DNA from: Mugil cephalus
Taxonomy: Eukaryota > Chordata > Actinopteri > Mugiliformes > Mugilidae
Direction: 5' to 3'
DNA: 64,000 nt
Assembly (NCBI RefSeq): GCF_022458985.1
Contig: NC_061774.1
Span: forward strand, 9,352,616 to 9,416,615
A model generated the notes under the pieces. The model saw only the letters and a list, made by a program, of their open reading frames with translations. It did not search any database and was not told the DNA's origin. This document shows, in pieces, positions 1 to 11,531 of the stretch. The position numbers and the translations under genes are program-made. The first letter of the stretch is position 1. The number at the start of each line of letters is the position of its first letter.

Positions 1-1000
1 GTTTTTTACCAGTGTCTGTTTCCTTCATAGTTGGCATCCAACATGTTTTGTTGTACTAAAGTCACTTGTAGATGATGTTGGCATTAAGGGTAAATGTATG
101 TGAAGATACACAATACACGTCTCAGCTACCAAAGTCATATCCAAGTAACTGATATTACCCTGTGGTATTTGCAGTTTTATAGTGTGGAAAAGCTATATTT
201 TTGCTCCTTCAGGCATCTAAAAAAACTGAGATAGGGGTTGTGAGTACACTTTGATTTTAAAGGGTCATTGAGTTTGACTCTACGTTAAAATATTGAAGCA
301 CAGTTTAGAGTGGGATTTTTTTTTTTTAGTTTTTACTTGATGGATTTTGAATCTGGGCTATGTGGTGCTGAAAGAAAAAGTGAATCACCCCTCGTCTGTA
401 TTAAACTCTCCTCTATAAAGTGACAGAGAAAATTTACACTGAAAGGTCACAGTCTGTATTTTGGCATTTAATAGTCTAACAGCCAAAAGAGTGTCGATCC
501 AGTTTTTCTTTTGTGTTCCTCACCACCACACACATACAGTATATGAAGTAGTATTAGATATTTAGCAAGAAATCTGAATTAAAACTTAAGTTAAAGATGT
601 AAAAAAAAAAAAAAAAAAAAGTCAAACGAGCAAACTTAGGACAGAATTCATCAAAATGTGGCAGGAAAGGCCGCTAAGCCCAGATTAAACAACAATGAAC
701 ACTACTCCAACACACATTTCTGGAATACTCTTTCCACTCTACAGAATCACAGTGTTGACTGTAAAAATACACTCCCACAAATCACAGCGATGCATTTTGA
801 GTTTTTCTTAGCACAACAAAATGTGCAGAAAGACAAGCATACCAAATGCATTTCCACGCTCTGCATTATACCCATCACTGCTGCACTGAAATTCAGTACA
901 AGTTATCTGTTTGGCTGTGATACTGGGTCTGCTGGTCCGAGTTTTCAGTTTGGGCGTGCATATTTGCATTTGTGCATGCGTGCGTGTTAAGAGTGATCCT
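1..1000. other. Downstream flank of the TMEM121-family gene; no gene seen
   Basis: No exon-like coding sequence is visible on either strand. The minus-strand gene ends at 1001, so part of this stretch is probably its 3' UTR. A minus-strand ATTAAA (TTTAAT on the plus strand at about 467-472) could serve as a poly(A) signal, but this is inference. A pure A run lies at 601-620. Confidence 0.4.
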
Positions 1001-2065
1001 CTAGAGTTCATGGGAGATGAAAGAGGGCCCTAAGGGTGCCGCAGAGGGCTCCAGGCTGACGTGGGAGAGAGTGTGGCTTTGGGAACGAGTCAGAGAGTGG
1101 TAATGAGTGGGAGGAGCTTTGCCCTGGGCCTGGCCCTCTCCTTGCTCCGAGCTCTGACTTGGCAAGGTCGAACCTCCTGATTCGGCTCCAGCCGCGGTCC
1201 CGGCTCCAGCAGCACCGCGCTCCTGCTTGTGTTTCTCCCAGGCTGAGCTCAGCTTCACAGCCAGAGCCAGCAGGTTCTTCCCCAGGAACACAGTGGACAC
1301 GCGGGGGTCCCTATACCACAGCATGCCCGTGCCCCTCAGGGCCAGGGTGAAGATATTGATAGTGACCAAGCTGAGCCAAGGGTATAAAGCCTCCTTCCGG
1401 GGTCCTCTCTGTCCCGGCAGTCCGGTGGCCCCGAGCTCTGTAAGGGCCACGCATGGCAGCAGCAGCAGGAGAGCGTAGCAGTAAAAGAAGACCAGGCCCT
1501 CGGCCCAAATGGGCAGCTTCTGCTCGACGGCTCCTCCAGTGGCTGCTGCGGCCCCTCCTTGTGCTTCCCACAGCCCCGCCTGCAAGTCCAACACATCCAG
1601 GAGGTCAACCACCACCCACAGGAGCCGACCTCGCACCTCCTGCTTCCTGCGCTGCGGGGTCATGTGATCGGCCCCCGTCAGGATGAGGAACAGGGAGGGC
1701 AGGCAGATGGACAGCAGCAGCGTCAGGGTCTTTCTGGCCAGAGGGTCCGGTGGCCGGCGCTCCTGTCTGTAGTTGTGGCAGACGAAGAAGAGCTTGAGCT
1801 GCAGCAGGGACAGGAACAGGAACCAGAGGGCATTGGCGAAACCGCGCCGCGGCGACTGCGCCTCAGACACCACGCCAGCTGAGACGAAGCGCAGCGCGAG
1901 CAGAAAGCCCACATCACTTAGCAACACCGCCGCACACTGCCACACAGTAGGTCCTGAAACACCACGAGCTCCCAGCATGCTCTGCTCCAGCAAGTAGAGG
2001 TCCACCACTGCCATTGTGCTCACCGTGACCAGGGTTGATACGCACACCTGGGGCGTGGGCACCAT
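1001..2065 (-). CDS. tmem121: TMEM121-family multipass membrane protein
   Basis: One coding exon of 354 codons plus stop. I start it at MVPTPQVCVSTL (2065) because the seven in-frame residues upstream cross a good splice acceptor (tgtttcag just before gcATGG), so an upstream noncoding exon is implied. Family hallmarks in order: TMAVVDLYLLEQ (17-28), GFLLALRFV (53-61), RRGFANALWFLF (73-84), DPLARKTLTLLLS (107-119), RGRLLWVVVDLLDVLDLQA (145-163), WAEGLVFFYCYALLLLLPCVAL (188-208) and DPRVSTVFLGKN (253-264). Hydrophobic stretches at about 9-27, 43-63, 77-97, 111-131, 187-207 and 229-249 suggest around six membrane segments. The cytosolic-looking tail (280-354) is low-complexity and rich in Ala, Gly, Ser and Gln. 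Human TMEM121 is about 319 aa, so the length fits. The molecular function of the family is poorly defined. Which teleost paralogue this is cannot be settled here; the symbol gives the family. Confidence 0.85.
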   Translation of the reverse strand: MVPTPQVCVSTLVTVSTMAVVDLYLLEQSMLGARGVSGPTVWQCAAVLLSDVGFLLALRFVSAGVVSEAQSPRRGFANALWFLFLSLLQLKLFFVCHNYRQERRPPDPLARKTLTLLLSICLPSLFLILTGADHMTPQRRKQEVRGRLLWVVVDLLDVLDLQAGLWEAQGGAAAATGGAVEQKLPIWAEGLVFFYCYALLLLLPCVALTELGATGLPGQRGPRKEALYPWLSLVTINIFTLALRGTGMLWYRDPRVSTVFLGKNLLALAVKLSSAWEKHKQERGAAGAGTAAGAESGGSTLPSQSSEQGEGQAQGKAPPTHYHSLTRSQSHTLSHVSLEPSAAPLGPSFISHEL

Positions 2066-5000
2066 GCCTGAAACAGACATACACACAAATGCACCGTGGA
2101 AAGTCTGTTACATCGGCAGTATTAAAATTCGGCTCCCATCTATTTGCGCGGTGCCATCTGTCACGGGTAACACTGACAAATGTGCAGAAGAAGATTGTTA
2201 TTTTTTTAATTTTTTTTCTCCCCAGAATAAATTCAAAAACACATGTTAACATACTTTGATGCTTGTTGCTGTGGTTAAAGACATCAGCTGCAGAGTAAGC
2301 AGCGTGCACCCTCCATCTTTGGGTAGAGCTACATCTACCCCGGCTGCTCATGCTGGGAAGCCTATTAAACTGTTGTTTTTCCTCGGTGGTTCTTTGAATT
2401 AAATAGACTTCATTTTCCATAAATGTTTTCACATTGCTTCTTTTTGATTCAGAGATTTTCCCCAAGTTCTCTGCTCTTACTTTTTCTGTTTATTGTTTCT
2501 GCTGTTCTTTTTTTCCTACTCAGCTCATTCATTATTAATTAATTGCATTCAGGCGCAGCTAGGTGCCCTGTCAAAGCCTTTTCTTTGCCTCTATAGTCTG
2601 CCATGTTTATTCCCATACTGCGCTACAGCCTTTAATCATCCCAATTTCTCCTCTCATTTCGGATGAATATTGATAACTTGCTATTTGTTTAGTCATGTTG
2701 TTTGATTTGTCGTTTCTTTGTGTACAGACGGCGTACATCCGGGTGAGTGCATGCAGGCAATGCTAATTAGAACGAGTTCAAGGCTCCATGTTATTGTGTT
2801 ACAGCTCATATCTCAGCCACTGACAGTATAAAGGTTCGTATTGATCGAGGGTGAGGAATGATCATTGACTTTACGATGTAATCGAACCAGCGTCTTCTTA
2901 TCGTATTTAGCTGAAAAGCACAGCACAGGCCACTGGATTGTCAGTTATCTGGGGTGTCAACCCCTCGGGCGAATCGATGGCATTATAATATAAAATCATT
3001 ACCAGCTCAGATGTGTCCTAACAGCAACAGTTGAGTGTGATCGAGCGAGAGATTGTCAGCATGATTGCAGCCTCTGAGAAAAGTCTGCCAGTGAAAAATG
3101 TGTATTGATATGTTGCCGATGGAAGACACATCACTTCCTTCACTGTAAGACTAACAGGAGCTCTGCCATCTCCTGTGTGCTTTCTGAATCATTGACGAGG
3201 GCTGAAGAACTCCACTGGGTAAAAAGGGGGATTTGTGTGCGCGTGAAAGAAGAGAATAAGACGGCAAGTGAAAGATTAATAGACCCTTTGGCCGTCTACA
3301 TGCCTAATAAAGTGTTAGGGCATGACGGTAATAGTTCATAAATAAGCTCAAGGGGAGAACGGGTGAAAGTGATGAAGAAGAAAAGACTTAAATGCAGATA
3401 GAAAGTGACTCCCTCCCTCCACTTATATGAAGACGTAGATTTCATGAGCCATCTTGGCCTGGTTGGATCCAAGTGCATTTATCACCGCGAGTATTGAAAA
3501 ATCACAGACATTAAGGGTTTGTTCTGAAACATGTGAATCAAAGAGACGAGGAAAGGAGCGATGTCAACTGATTAATCTGCTCGCAGGCATGGTGGGAGGA
3601 CAGGCGAGGATCATGCCAGCCAGCATTTGTAATATCTGATTGTGTGCGAGGCTTTTTGTCTCACCGCGCGCGGCAACTTGATTATCATTCCCTCACAATT
3701 GAATGAATTTCACCAAGCTGCAGATTGAAAGGATATGAGAATTTAAATTCTCCTTTCTTGGGGAACAACCTCAGCCTGCGGGGGGGAGGAGAAATAAGGA
3801 AGTTTAAAGCCACCTTTGCAGGTCGCTTTCTCGAGGTCGTGCCTCTTAAGTTATTCCACCTGCGCCTTAAATTTCACCCTGGAAATCCTCCTGTCAGTCC
3901 CTGTTTGCGTTTTGACTCCTTGTCAGCGCTGTGTAATTTACTCTGTTCTGAGTGAGGGACGGGGATGACAGCCTCTGTGTCCACTCAGCTCATCAATAAT
4001 GTCCAGGTTCATCATTCTGCTGTCTGAGAAGTGACACCTCTGTTGACAAGGTGAGGCAACCTATTTCTCCCTAAGCGAGTAATGACATATAATGGTGTGC
4101 TGGTGAAAGATTTGTGTATATTCCATTTAGCATTAAAAATCTATTTTTTTTCCTCCCCTAAATTTATCCACCTCTTGTCTTTCTCGCGCACGGCATGCAT
4201 GCCGTGGCAGCTGCTCTCTAAGTAATCACCCAAAAAGCACTTAAATTCTTTGCAACACTGACAGAGATCCAGAGGGGGCGGGGTTGCCTCTTGCATTTGT
4301 TTTTCTATTAATATTGAGTGATTCCCAGGTGAATTGGAATCCATGTGGGGAGCGGACGAATTTGTCTACACCTGCAGTTTATCTCCATAAACACCCCTCA
4401 CTGAGCTCCAAATCGCATCAGAGACAAAATCCTTCACAAGTTATCTGAGGTGGCGTGGGAGCGCCAAGGGCATCAGGGCAACACCTGAGCCATTATGTGC
4501 AAACTAATTAATAAAGGGAGTCTGGAGAGCGCAATCCCTGATAATGCAGAATAAATCCTCTCCCCAGACCCGAAGCCACCTGAACATCTGTTGATTTGTC
4601 AGATGGAGAGTTGCCTGAAGGGGTTTGTTGCTGCAATTTCTACACACTTCTCATGCCCGTGCTTTGTCTTGAAACGTGCGTTTATCATTAGCTGGCCAGC
4701 GTGCAGTGCTGTAGTGAGGACGCCTCGCATCCTCTGGCAATTTAACAACCTCTATTAAACCGCTTCCCTGCAACACCTGTTTCATAACTGCCCTATTAAC
4801 AGCAGGTATTGTGGATTTATCCGTGCGTGGCTGGTAGGAAAGTGAAGCTTTAGTTACCCGAACCATTCGTCTTGCACTTGGGCTCGATCTTCCCGGCTTG
4901 ATTTACAGCAAGCACTGTGTTTTTTTCCCCCCACCAAGTAGAAGCGCTGTCGGTGACCAATAAAGTCTCTTTTATTGTCGTTGATGAGCCGCTGATAAAA

Positions 5001-5134
5001 GTCTTATTCTCACCGCCCGGGTGTTTGTTCACATTCAGACTCCGGGAGAAGGCTCATGCGAGGCTCTGAGGAGGGCAAAGTCATTGCTACTGCCACCACA
5101 CCAAGCAGACCCGAGTTTGTTTTGTTGGAGCAAA

Positions 5135-5171
<37 letters not shown>

Positions 5172-5200
5172 CATACTTATCAAGATTTCCTCTTCCGTGC
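2066..5200. other. Spacer upstream of the TMEM121-family gene, regulatory-looking
   Basis: No coding exon is recognised on either strand. Several stretches (about 2700-3060, 3380-3700 and 4030-5000) are non-repetitive and rich in homeodomain-type cores such as TTAATTAATT near 2534, the look of conserved noncoding elements. Conservation itself cannot be judged from one sequence. A 31-base A run occupies about 5138-5168. Part of this block is probably an intron of the minus-strand gene. Confidence 0.35.
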
Positions 5201-5570
5201 ACATCTAGCATGGCAGATATTTCCGTTTCGTCCGTCGGCCGGCTCCGTGGTTATTGCAGAGGCTCGATCTCCGGATCTGTCGCCTCCCCGCAGTGTCGGT
5301 GTCTGCCGTTGTCGGCTTATCTTTTGGCACAGCAGCGGGGGCAGAGAGCCGTGCCGCGCCGTGCAGGGCTTGCTGCTGCTGCTGCACCGTGGGGCTCCGG
5401 CTGTGTGCGGAGCAGCCGGGAAGTCGGTCAGAAGTGGAGCAGCGGCAGCGGGAGCAGCCTCACCGCCGGCGAATCGTCAAAGTGGAGACCGCAGACCGAT
5501 CCGACCGAGAAGATGGCTCATGAGAGCGGCAAAGAGAAAAAAAAAAGAAAAAGAAAGAGGCTGTAGCGGT
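5200..5570. promoter_or_regulatory. CpG-rich block, candidate first-exon/promoter region
   Basis: This is the most CpG-rich stretch in the left 10 kb, with many CG dinucleotides between about 5220 and 5520. On the minus strand a plausible donor (CGGCG followed by gtgagg) falls at about 5466, so the block could hold the noncoding first exon of the TMEM121-family gene, about 3.4 kb upstream of its coding exon. A plus-strand reading gives only a short Lys-rich ORF ending in an A-rich tract, which I do not believe. The assignment is inference. Confidence 0.3.
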
Positions 5571-8500
5571 GCTACAGCGAGAGGAGGACGAGGGGAAACT
5601 CACTCACGCTGTCCGGTTGTGGTGTTAATTTGTAAGCAGGTTACGTGCTCCAGCTCAGACCTCCCACCCTCCTCCTCCTCCTCCTCCTCAGTTCCTCCTC
5701 ATCTTTTTCTCCACCATCAGCTGTGGAAGTTCAGCTGCAAGAAGATGCTGTGAATATTGCACACCGCTCCGTTACAGTATTGGATGCGGTAGTAATGATG
5801 ATGTCACTTGCAGAAGATTAGTTGCATTGTTTGGGAGCAGGCAGAAACCTAATTCGCCCCTCTGTGCTTGGAGTAAGAGCGGAGGAAGTGGAGCGAAAGA
5901 TGCTTGTAGCCTGCAGACACATTTGGAGGCTCAGAAGGCAGATGTTACAACTTTAATTAGTCCTCCTTCCCTCTACTTACTGTCTTAGTCACACAAGAAC
6001 ATCATTCCTCTGTTGTAGATTAATTCATTACGAACAGCTCAGGGAATACTTAAACAGAAGAACTGGGAATTTGCAGAGGCAGATCTGGTGAAAAAAATAT
6101 ATTTTTTGGAGTTTTTGAAACAGGGCTGCCTCATTTTCCATGTTGAAATAATTAATTTTTGTTTGTTTTTTTTGTCAGCCACAGATGGACTTTTCCATAG
6201 TGTCACCTTGTCCTCAAGGTCCTGCTCCTCCAAGTGTATCTGCAGGCAGTCTACACCTTTTGCAATAGCTCTGTGGTTCCCTCTCTGTTCACCCAGTTCA
6301 TTTTAGAGTGAGAGGTTTAATCAGACTGGTGAGAAAGGGGATGGAGAGTCATCTTTCTTGTCAGATTCAGCTCTGCGCTCCACTGCCTTTCAAGAGTAGA
6401 GAGATTTTCCATTTTCCTTTCTTCAGCGTGGGTGTGTGTGTGTGTTCCTCAAGCCTCTTATTCTTTCCACCGTCTGTCACCCCTCTCTTCATGTTTATCC
6501 CATTCTCTCCTCTTTCCCGCTACTACCCCTCTTCATTCATTCCCTTTCCTTTTTTTGTTCCCCGTGGGTGTGGTTGAAGGTCACTGTGCACACTGGCTCA
6601 CTTTCACAGAGAAAGACGGGGAGAGTGAGCCAAGGAAAAAGGACGAGGGGAGCGGCGAGAATAGGAGAAGAAGGCGAGGGGCAGCCAGGCGGACAGGCTG
6701 TCCACAGCGCTCTGCACTCATCACTTTCTGCTTCGGACATGATTGGGAAGTTTGGAAGGACGTGTTGGGTTGCAAACCGTTCCAGACTGCTAAAGGCTTG
6801 AACAGTGAGCCGTGCTCCACATCAGACCAGAGGCTGACCTCGGCAGTCACGGAGGACTCACTTTCCTGCTCTCGACTTTCACTCTGAGCAAAGAGCACTT
6901 CACCATTAAGCTTTGCGCGTACACTGACAGAGTAGACATTGTTTGTTTTTACTCCACACGATTTCCTACAATTCAGCTGGACTTGCAGCACTTAAGGTTG
7001 TGACACACCAAGCTGACAGTCGGCTGTTATCTGGTGTCGTCTGAGGCCCTAGTTTTTCCAGTGTGTCCTGCATCGCTGGTAATAGTCAGACCGCTGCCAC
7101 TGACTTATCAGGCGATTCAGCACATTTAGCTCCGCACGAGAAGAAAAAATACGGTGACCAAAGTTTATACGATACAACAGAGCTGGACACACAGAAGGCT
7201 TTTGTCTCTTACATCTTCACCTCAAGACATGATCATCTAGAACAAGCTCCCAGCAGAGCTACGCGGGTTTGATCCAGATAACTTTAGCTCCACCTTTGCC
7301 ACAACTTTAAGCATTAATTCTCCACACGCAGTATTACTTCCCAACACCTGCCGAGGTCCCGTTTACACAGCTTGACTAAAAGAAAAAAAAAAAAATCCCA
7401 CAATGTCTCCACTAACGTGACACTAGCTTTGTTTAAACATTGCTACCAGTGGTTGTCAGAGTATTCCAGCCCCCAACTCGCTTTTCTTTGTCTGCCCGTT
7501 CTCCGCATGTCAGCCTATCTTGTGATTTTTCAGACATCTCCAGCGTGGAGCCACGGCTGCCTGCAGTTCAGGCTGCCCGTGTTTCTGCTGCAGCCTCCAC
7601 ACGTGATTAATCATGTGAAGTGGCAAAAAGCACAACACTGTCACGACTGTAAGGGAGACCTAATGGAGTTGAAAATGGGATGTTTTGTCGTGATGCAATC
7701 CATTTTGTTGCACCGCCGCCTCTCTCGCTCGCTCGCTTTCACGGTGCCCTCAAACAGCGAATTCTTCTTCCTGTGCCAGGTATGAAAAGTGAAGGCTGTG
7801 TCTATTTTAAGAAAATATCCAGACAGAAGAAAAGACACTGCTGACAAGTTTTGGCTTGTGTTGGTTGTTATAAGGATGAGTGTGAATTTGGTCCACATTG
7901 TCAGTTCTGCACTCGCGCCCGCTCGAGCCGCTCTCCTCGGCTCTTTAATGTTTACGGGGCCTCGGCACGATTCACTGGAGACTAGGGGTGAAAATCTTTT
8001 TCATTTTCCACTTTTGAGACTAATCCACTGATTCTCCTGTGGAATATCAAATAAAGCGCATGTCCAGCGTGAACTCAATTTATTTTGCGCTTGTTGGCGC
8101 GTGCAACGGCGCCTGTTAGACCTGAACTGACCCGCTACTCATTCTCGGTTACCTCCACTGCAGCTGAGGGCTTCAGCATGAAACCTAATCAGCTGTATGA
8201 CGCTACATTGAGGCTGTATGTGATAAAATGCCAACACCGGAGCAGATTAAATGAACAAGTTAATGAAGGTAATGAATGAGAGTGTTTCACACTGAAGAGT
8301 TTAATTAACCTTGCCTCCCCCCGGCCCCTCTCCACTGTAACACCTTTGTCGCCACGTTGCAGCCCTCCTCCGGGCCTACCGTCTGGGGCAATTTATCCAG
8401 TGGCCTTGTGTGCCAGGGGCAATTAATCCTGCCTCCTGCCCCAAGGCCTCCTCCTGTGCCTGTATCCTTTATCTCTAGTTAGCCGTGCTTCCATAAGCAC

Positions 8501-9000
8501 AATACTTCTTTTTTTTCTTGACCTACTCTCTTTCTCATCTTCCTCTCTTTCCGCCTGCTCCCCTTTCTCTTCTTTTTTTCTTTTTTCCTCGTTTCCAGTT
8601 TCAGAAACACCTGCGACCACACACAATGAACACTTCCTCACAGTCAGCAGTCTCCGGCAGCTTAATATGCACAGATATCCGTTCTTCAACTGATAGTCTT
8701 GTCAGATTGAAATGAGGCCAATGTATTCATACATAAACATATCCACACACTCACCCATATTTATGAGGACCTCCCACGGCCTTTGCTTTACTTGTCTCCC
8801 GTTGTTCCCCCCAATCAAACAAACCCTGTCTCATTGTTCAAATATTGACCACGGTCGCTGTCCACACTCTGACAACTTTAATACACCTCAGCTGTCTCTC
8901 CCTCTCCCATTCCTGTCTCCTCTCTCTTCCCATCAGGTCCCCTCCCGGCGCGCACACACACCATCCTGCCACACCACTGGTACATCTTGTTAAAAAGAGT
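5570..9000. other. Gene-free spacer
   Basis: No gene is recognised. The stretch has pyrimidine-rich tracts (6470-6560, 8510-8590, 8890-8935), a short TG run near 6428-6444, and non-repetitive segments with TAATTA cores (8250-8310). At 8765-8790 there is a short match (atgaggacctcccac) to the gaggacctccca teleost repeat seen more fully at 29.55 kb. mrpl11 coding exon 1 was looked for here and not found. Confidence 0.35.
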
Positions 9001-9039
9001 TAGTGAAGCCGAAAGGCCAATCACATTAACACGGAAGGG

Positions 9040-9760
9040 AGTGTCAAAAAAGACTGCAGAGAAATTGGTGGAAGGGTCAAATCAAATGGACACTTTTCAG
9101 ATTTTAATTGCAAATGCCTAATTAGTCCCATAATTATGAGTAATAAGACTCGGCCATGCTGATCTCAAATGGATCATACAGCAATTACTCACCACTGTTA
9201 CTGCGTCGATTTGACGGCGCGAAATGTCTTTGTAGATTAGTGATTAATCTCGGTATCCAGGATCTTGGAAGGCTTTGAAGATGTGCTGCTGAATGCCCTT
9301 GTCCAGAGTCGCCGTGGACCGCCCCCGCTTTGGGTGTTGGGCTGCAGCCATTTTATACTGGAGAGCTCTAATCAGTCATGGTGGAAGAGCGAGGATTTAT
9401 CCAGCAGCTCGGACTCGAGGATGATTAGATGCTCAGATGCAGTCAGTGGGGTTAGCGATTTGGCCGGGGCACGAATGTTATTGCCCCAGCTCTCTCTCTC
9501 TCTCTAGCTGATAAATGTCAGGGGAAGTTGGAGGAGCCAACCTTGAACCTTACTTTCATGGTGCGCCAGACCTCTGCCACATTTAAAGACTGGGATTGCA
9601 ATTACCAACATGGTTCAATCGTAGTAATTACAGCAGTTAAACTATTAAATAGCCTGCGGCCAAAATAGAACTTCATCTTCGGAGACTGCGACGCCTGGAC
9701 TTGTGTGGTTTAATTAAAACATCATTACCTGTCTCTGGGTACACACTAAAATGTGTGCGC
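9040..9760. promoter_or_regulatory. Candidate noncoding enhancer with POU/homeodomain cluster
   Basis: At 9101-9137 an ATTGCAAAT octamer-like site (9106-9114), a palindromic CTAATTAG (9118-9125) and ATAATTAT (9130-9137) lie within about 35 bases. GATTAGTGATTAATC (about 9235-9249) and TTAATTAAAAC (about 9710-9720) follow. Complexity is high, there is no repeat character, and no convincing ORF crosses the block. Such clusters are typical of developmental enhancers in vertebrates. The target gene is unknown, and conservation was not tested. Confidence 0.3.
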
Positions 9761-11134
9761 AGCTCTGTGCAAACGGTCTGTTTTGTCCCGAGTGGGTCGT
9801 GTCCCTCGTCCTGAGGCTGTTTTTTTGTTTTATTTGCACTCTTTTACAAGTTGCCTTGAGCTCTTTTTAGCAGCGACAGACTGTATGGTCAGGAAAGGCC
9901 GTGCAAAGCCTTTGCCTCTGTCTATCTTAAGCACAGTTCCCTTTTCTGTCTGCATAATGTCTCACTGTCCATGCTTAAGCACATTATAGAAGCATCAAGC
10001 ATTATCTCTCGCTGGTCCGGGAGGCCTTTTCAGAGCTTTGTGCAGCATGAAAGGGCCGCCCGAGTCAGTGGGAGAGATCATTATCTGACACGGGCTGAAC
10101 AGAAGGAAAGGAACGGGAGCTGAATGTGTGAGGTAGAGCCAGAGGGTATACTTTGACTCATACCCAACATCACAGCCTTTATATTAATCCATATTTAATT
10201 AGACTTTCCTTTAGTGCACCCTCCCTGCTTGTTTACCCTTGGTGTTTTGTTTTATGGAGGGAGGAGTATGGGTAGAAGGTACTGAGGTTGACATGGGATT
10301 ACTATTAATAAGTACGGAGTGGAGGGAAGGTAGAGTCTAGTGAGGACTCCAGGGATGTAGCTCCTTTCATTTCATTAGTAGGATATTGTAATTCAGATAG
10401 CACCCATCAGCTCAAACAATAACCTGGCCCGGCTCGTGTGATGTGTTGAAATTTCAATCAGTTTGTTGGTATTGTGTTAGCGGACGCAAAGAAACGCCAG
10501 CGAGCTGGGAGTAGCACTTTAGACGCTAATGAAGTGGTGGGGCTGTGTAGATCAAGGGACTCATTAGCAGTCATCAGGTGCTTTTGAAGCCTTTAGTGTG
10601 GATGATGTTCAGAGAAGTTTCTGCTCCGTTAAGTTCAAATAAATGTCTTCCCCATCTTGTCAATGGAGAGCCTCTCAGGATGACTGACTCTTCCTCAGAT
10701 CCATTATTAGAATCTGCTCAGTGTGCTCTGCGGAGGAAAAAGAAGCATGCAAGTCCATTAAACTGTGTATAAAACATCATCTTTTTTCCTTCCTTCATTT
10801 CTAAAATGAACATTTCAATCAGTGTGTTGCCTGTGGGGACGATGGCGGATGAAGGTCAGTTTAAATTTCAGCTGTAATAATTAGATTCTTTATTAGTCTT
10901 TGCCTGTGAATTCAGCTCCGAAGAGGAATACCGCGAAGGAGCAGCGTTGGCCGGGTGTTGACTTAATGTCACCCATCCATTTTGCTTTCGCTCTGGTTGT
11001 CCTCGCAGGAGCTGGAAAATGGGAGCTCATTCATCACCGAGTTTCTCTGGCTCTGGGCACCAACATGTATTCAGTCATAGCCCGAGTGACAGACACGTAC
11101 ACACACAAACACTTTGTCTTGAACAACAGAGGGC

Positions 11135-11174
<40 letters not shown>

Positions 11175-11531
11175 TGCATCTCAGTGTGAATATAACGAGC
11201 GCGTGGAGTGTAGGAAAAAAATAAATAAAAAATGTCTCCAACAAAACATTATTGCATATAAACACTCACACACGCTCGCACAATGGCATCTCTATATACT
11301 GCCTTCTGAAGCATTCATGCAGGTGAATACAGGGAGCCCTCTGAAGCCTCTGTGATTGATTGACTGACAGCAGCCCAGGCATCTGTATTCTTGCAGCGCA
11401 GCGTGACACGAGTGACGTTCAGCTCAATGTTTTGCGAGCACACAGCCCTCATGCATTTTAAAGCAGTCCTCTGCCATTTCTTCCGTTCTCACCTCCCTCT
11501 TTTCCCCATTTGCCCCTTATTCTTCCTCCAG
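9760..11531. other. Spacer immediately before the first visible mrpl11 exon
   Basis: The expected mrpl11 N-terminal coding exon, with its GPPLGPVLGQ-type motif, is not present here in any plus-strand frame. Regulatory-looking, non-repetitive DNA continues (for example 10380-10720). A CA microsatellite lies at 11140-11172. A good polypyrimidine tract and AG at 11530-11531 mark the acceptor of the next exon. Confidence 0.4.

Noticed and set aside
1159..2259. Several overlapping frames opposite or shifted to the TMEM121-family exon
   Set aside because: Shadow frames of a GC-rich coding exon; none has family resemblance.
5021..5753. Plus-strand open frames of 89-181 codons over the CpG-rich block
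   Set aside because: They read through the A run as poly-Lys and a CTG-rich stretch as poly-Ala, Cys or Leu depending on frame, and several overlapping frames are open at once, as expected of GC-rich noncoding DNA. No family resemblance.
10840..10856. ATGGCGGATGAAG followed by gtcagt as mrpl11 exon 1
   Set aside because: Joining it to the exon at 11532 puts mrpl11 out of frame, and it lacks the conserved N-terminal uL11 sequence.
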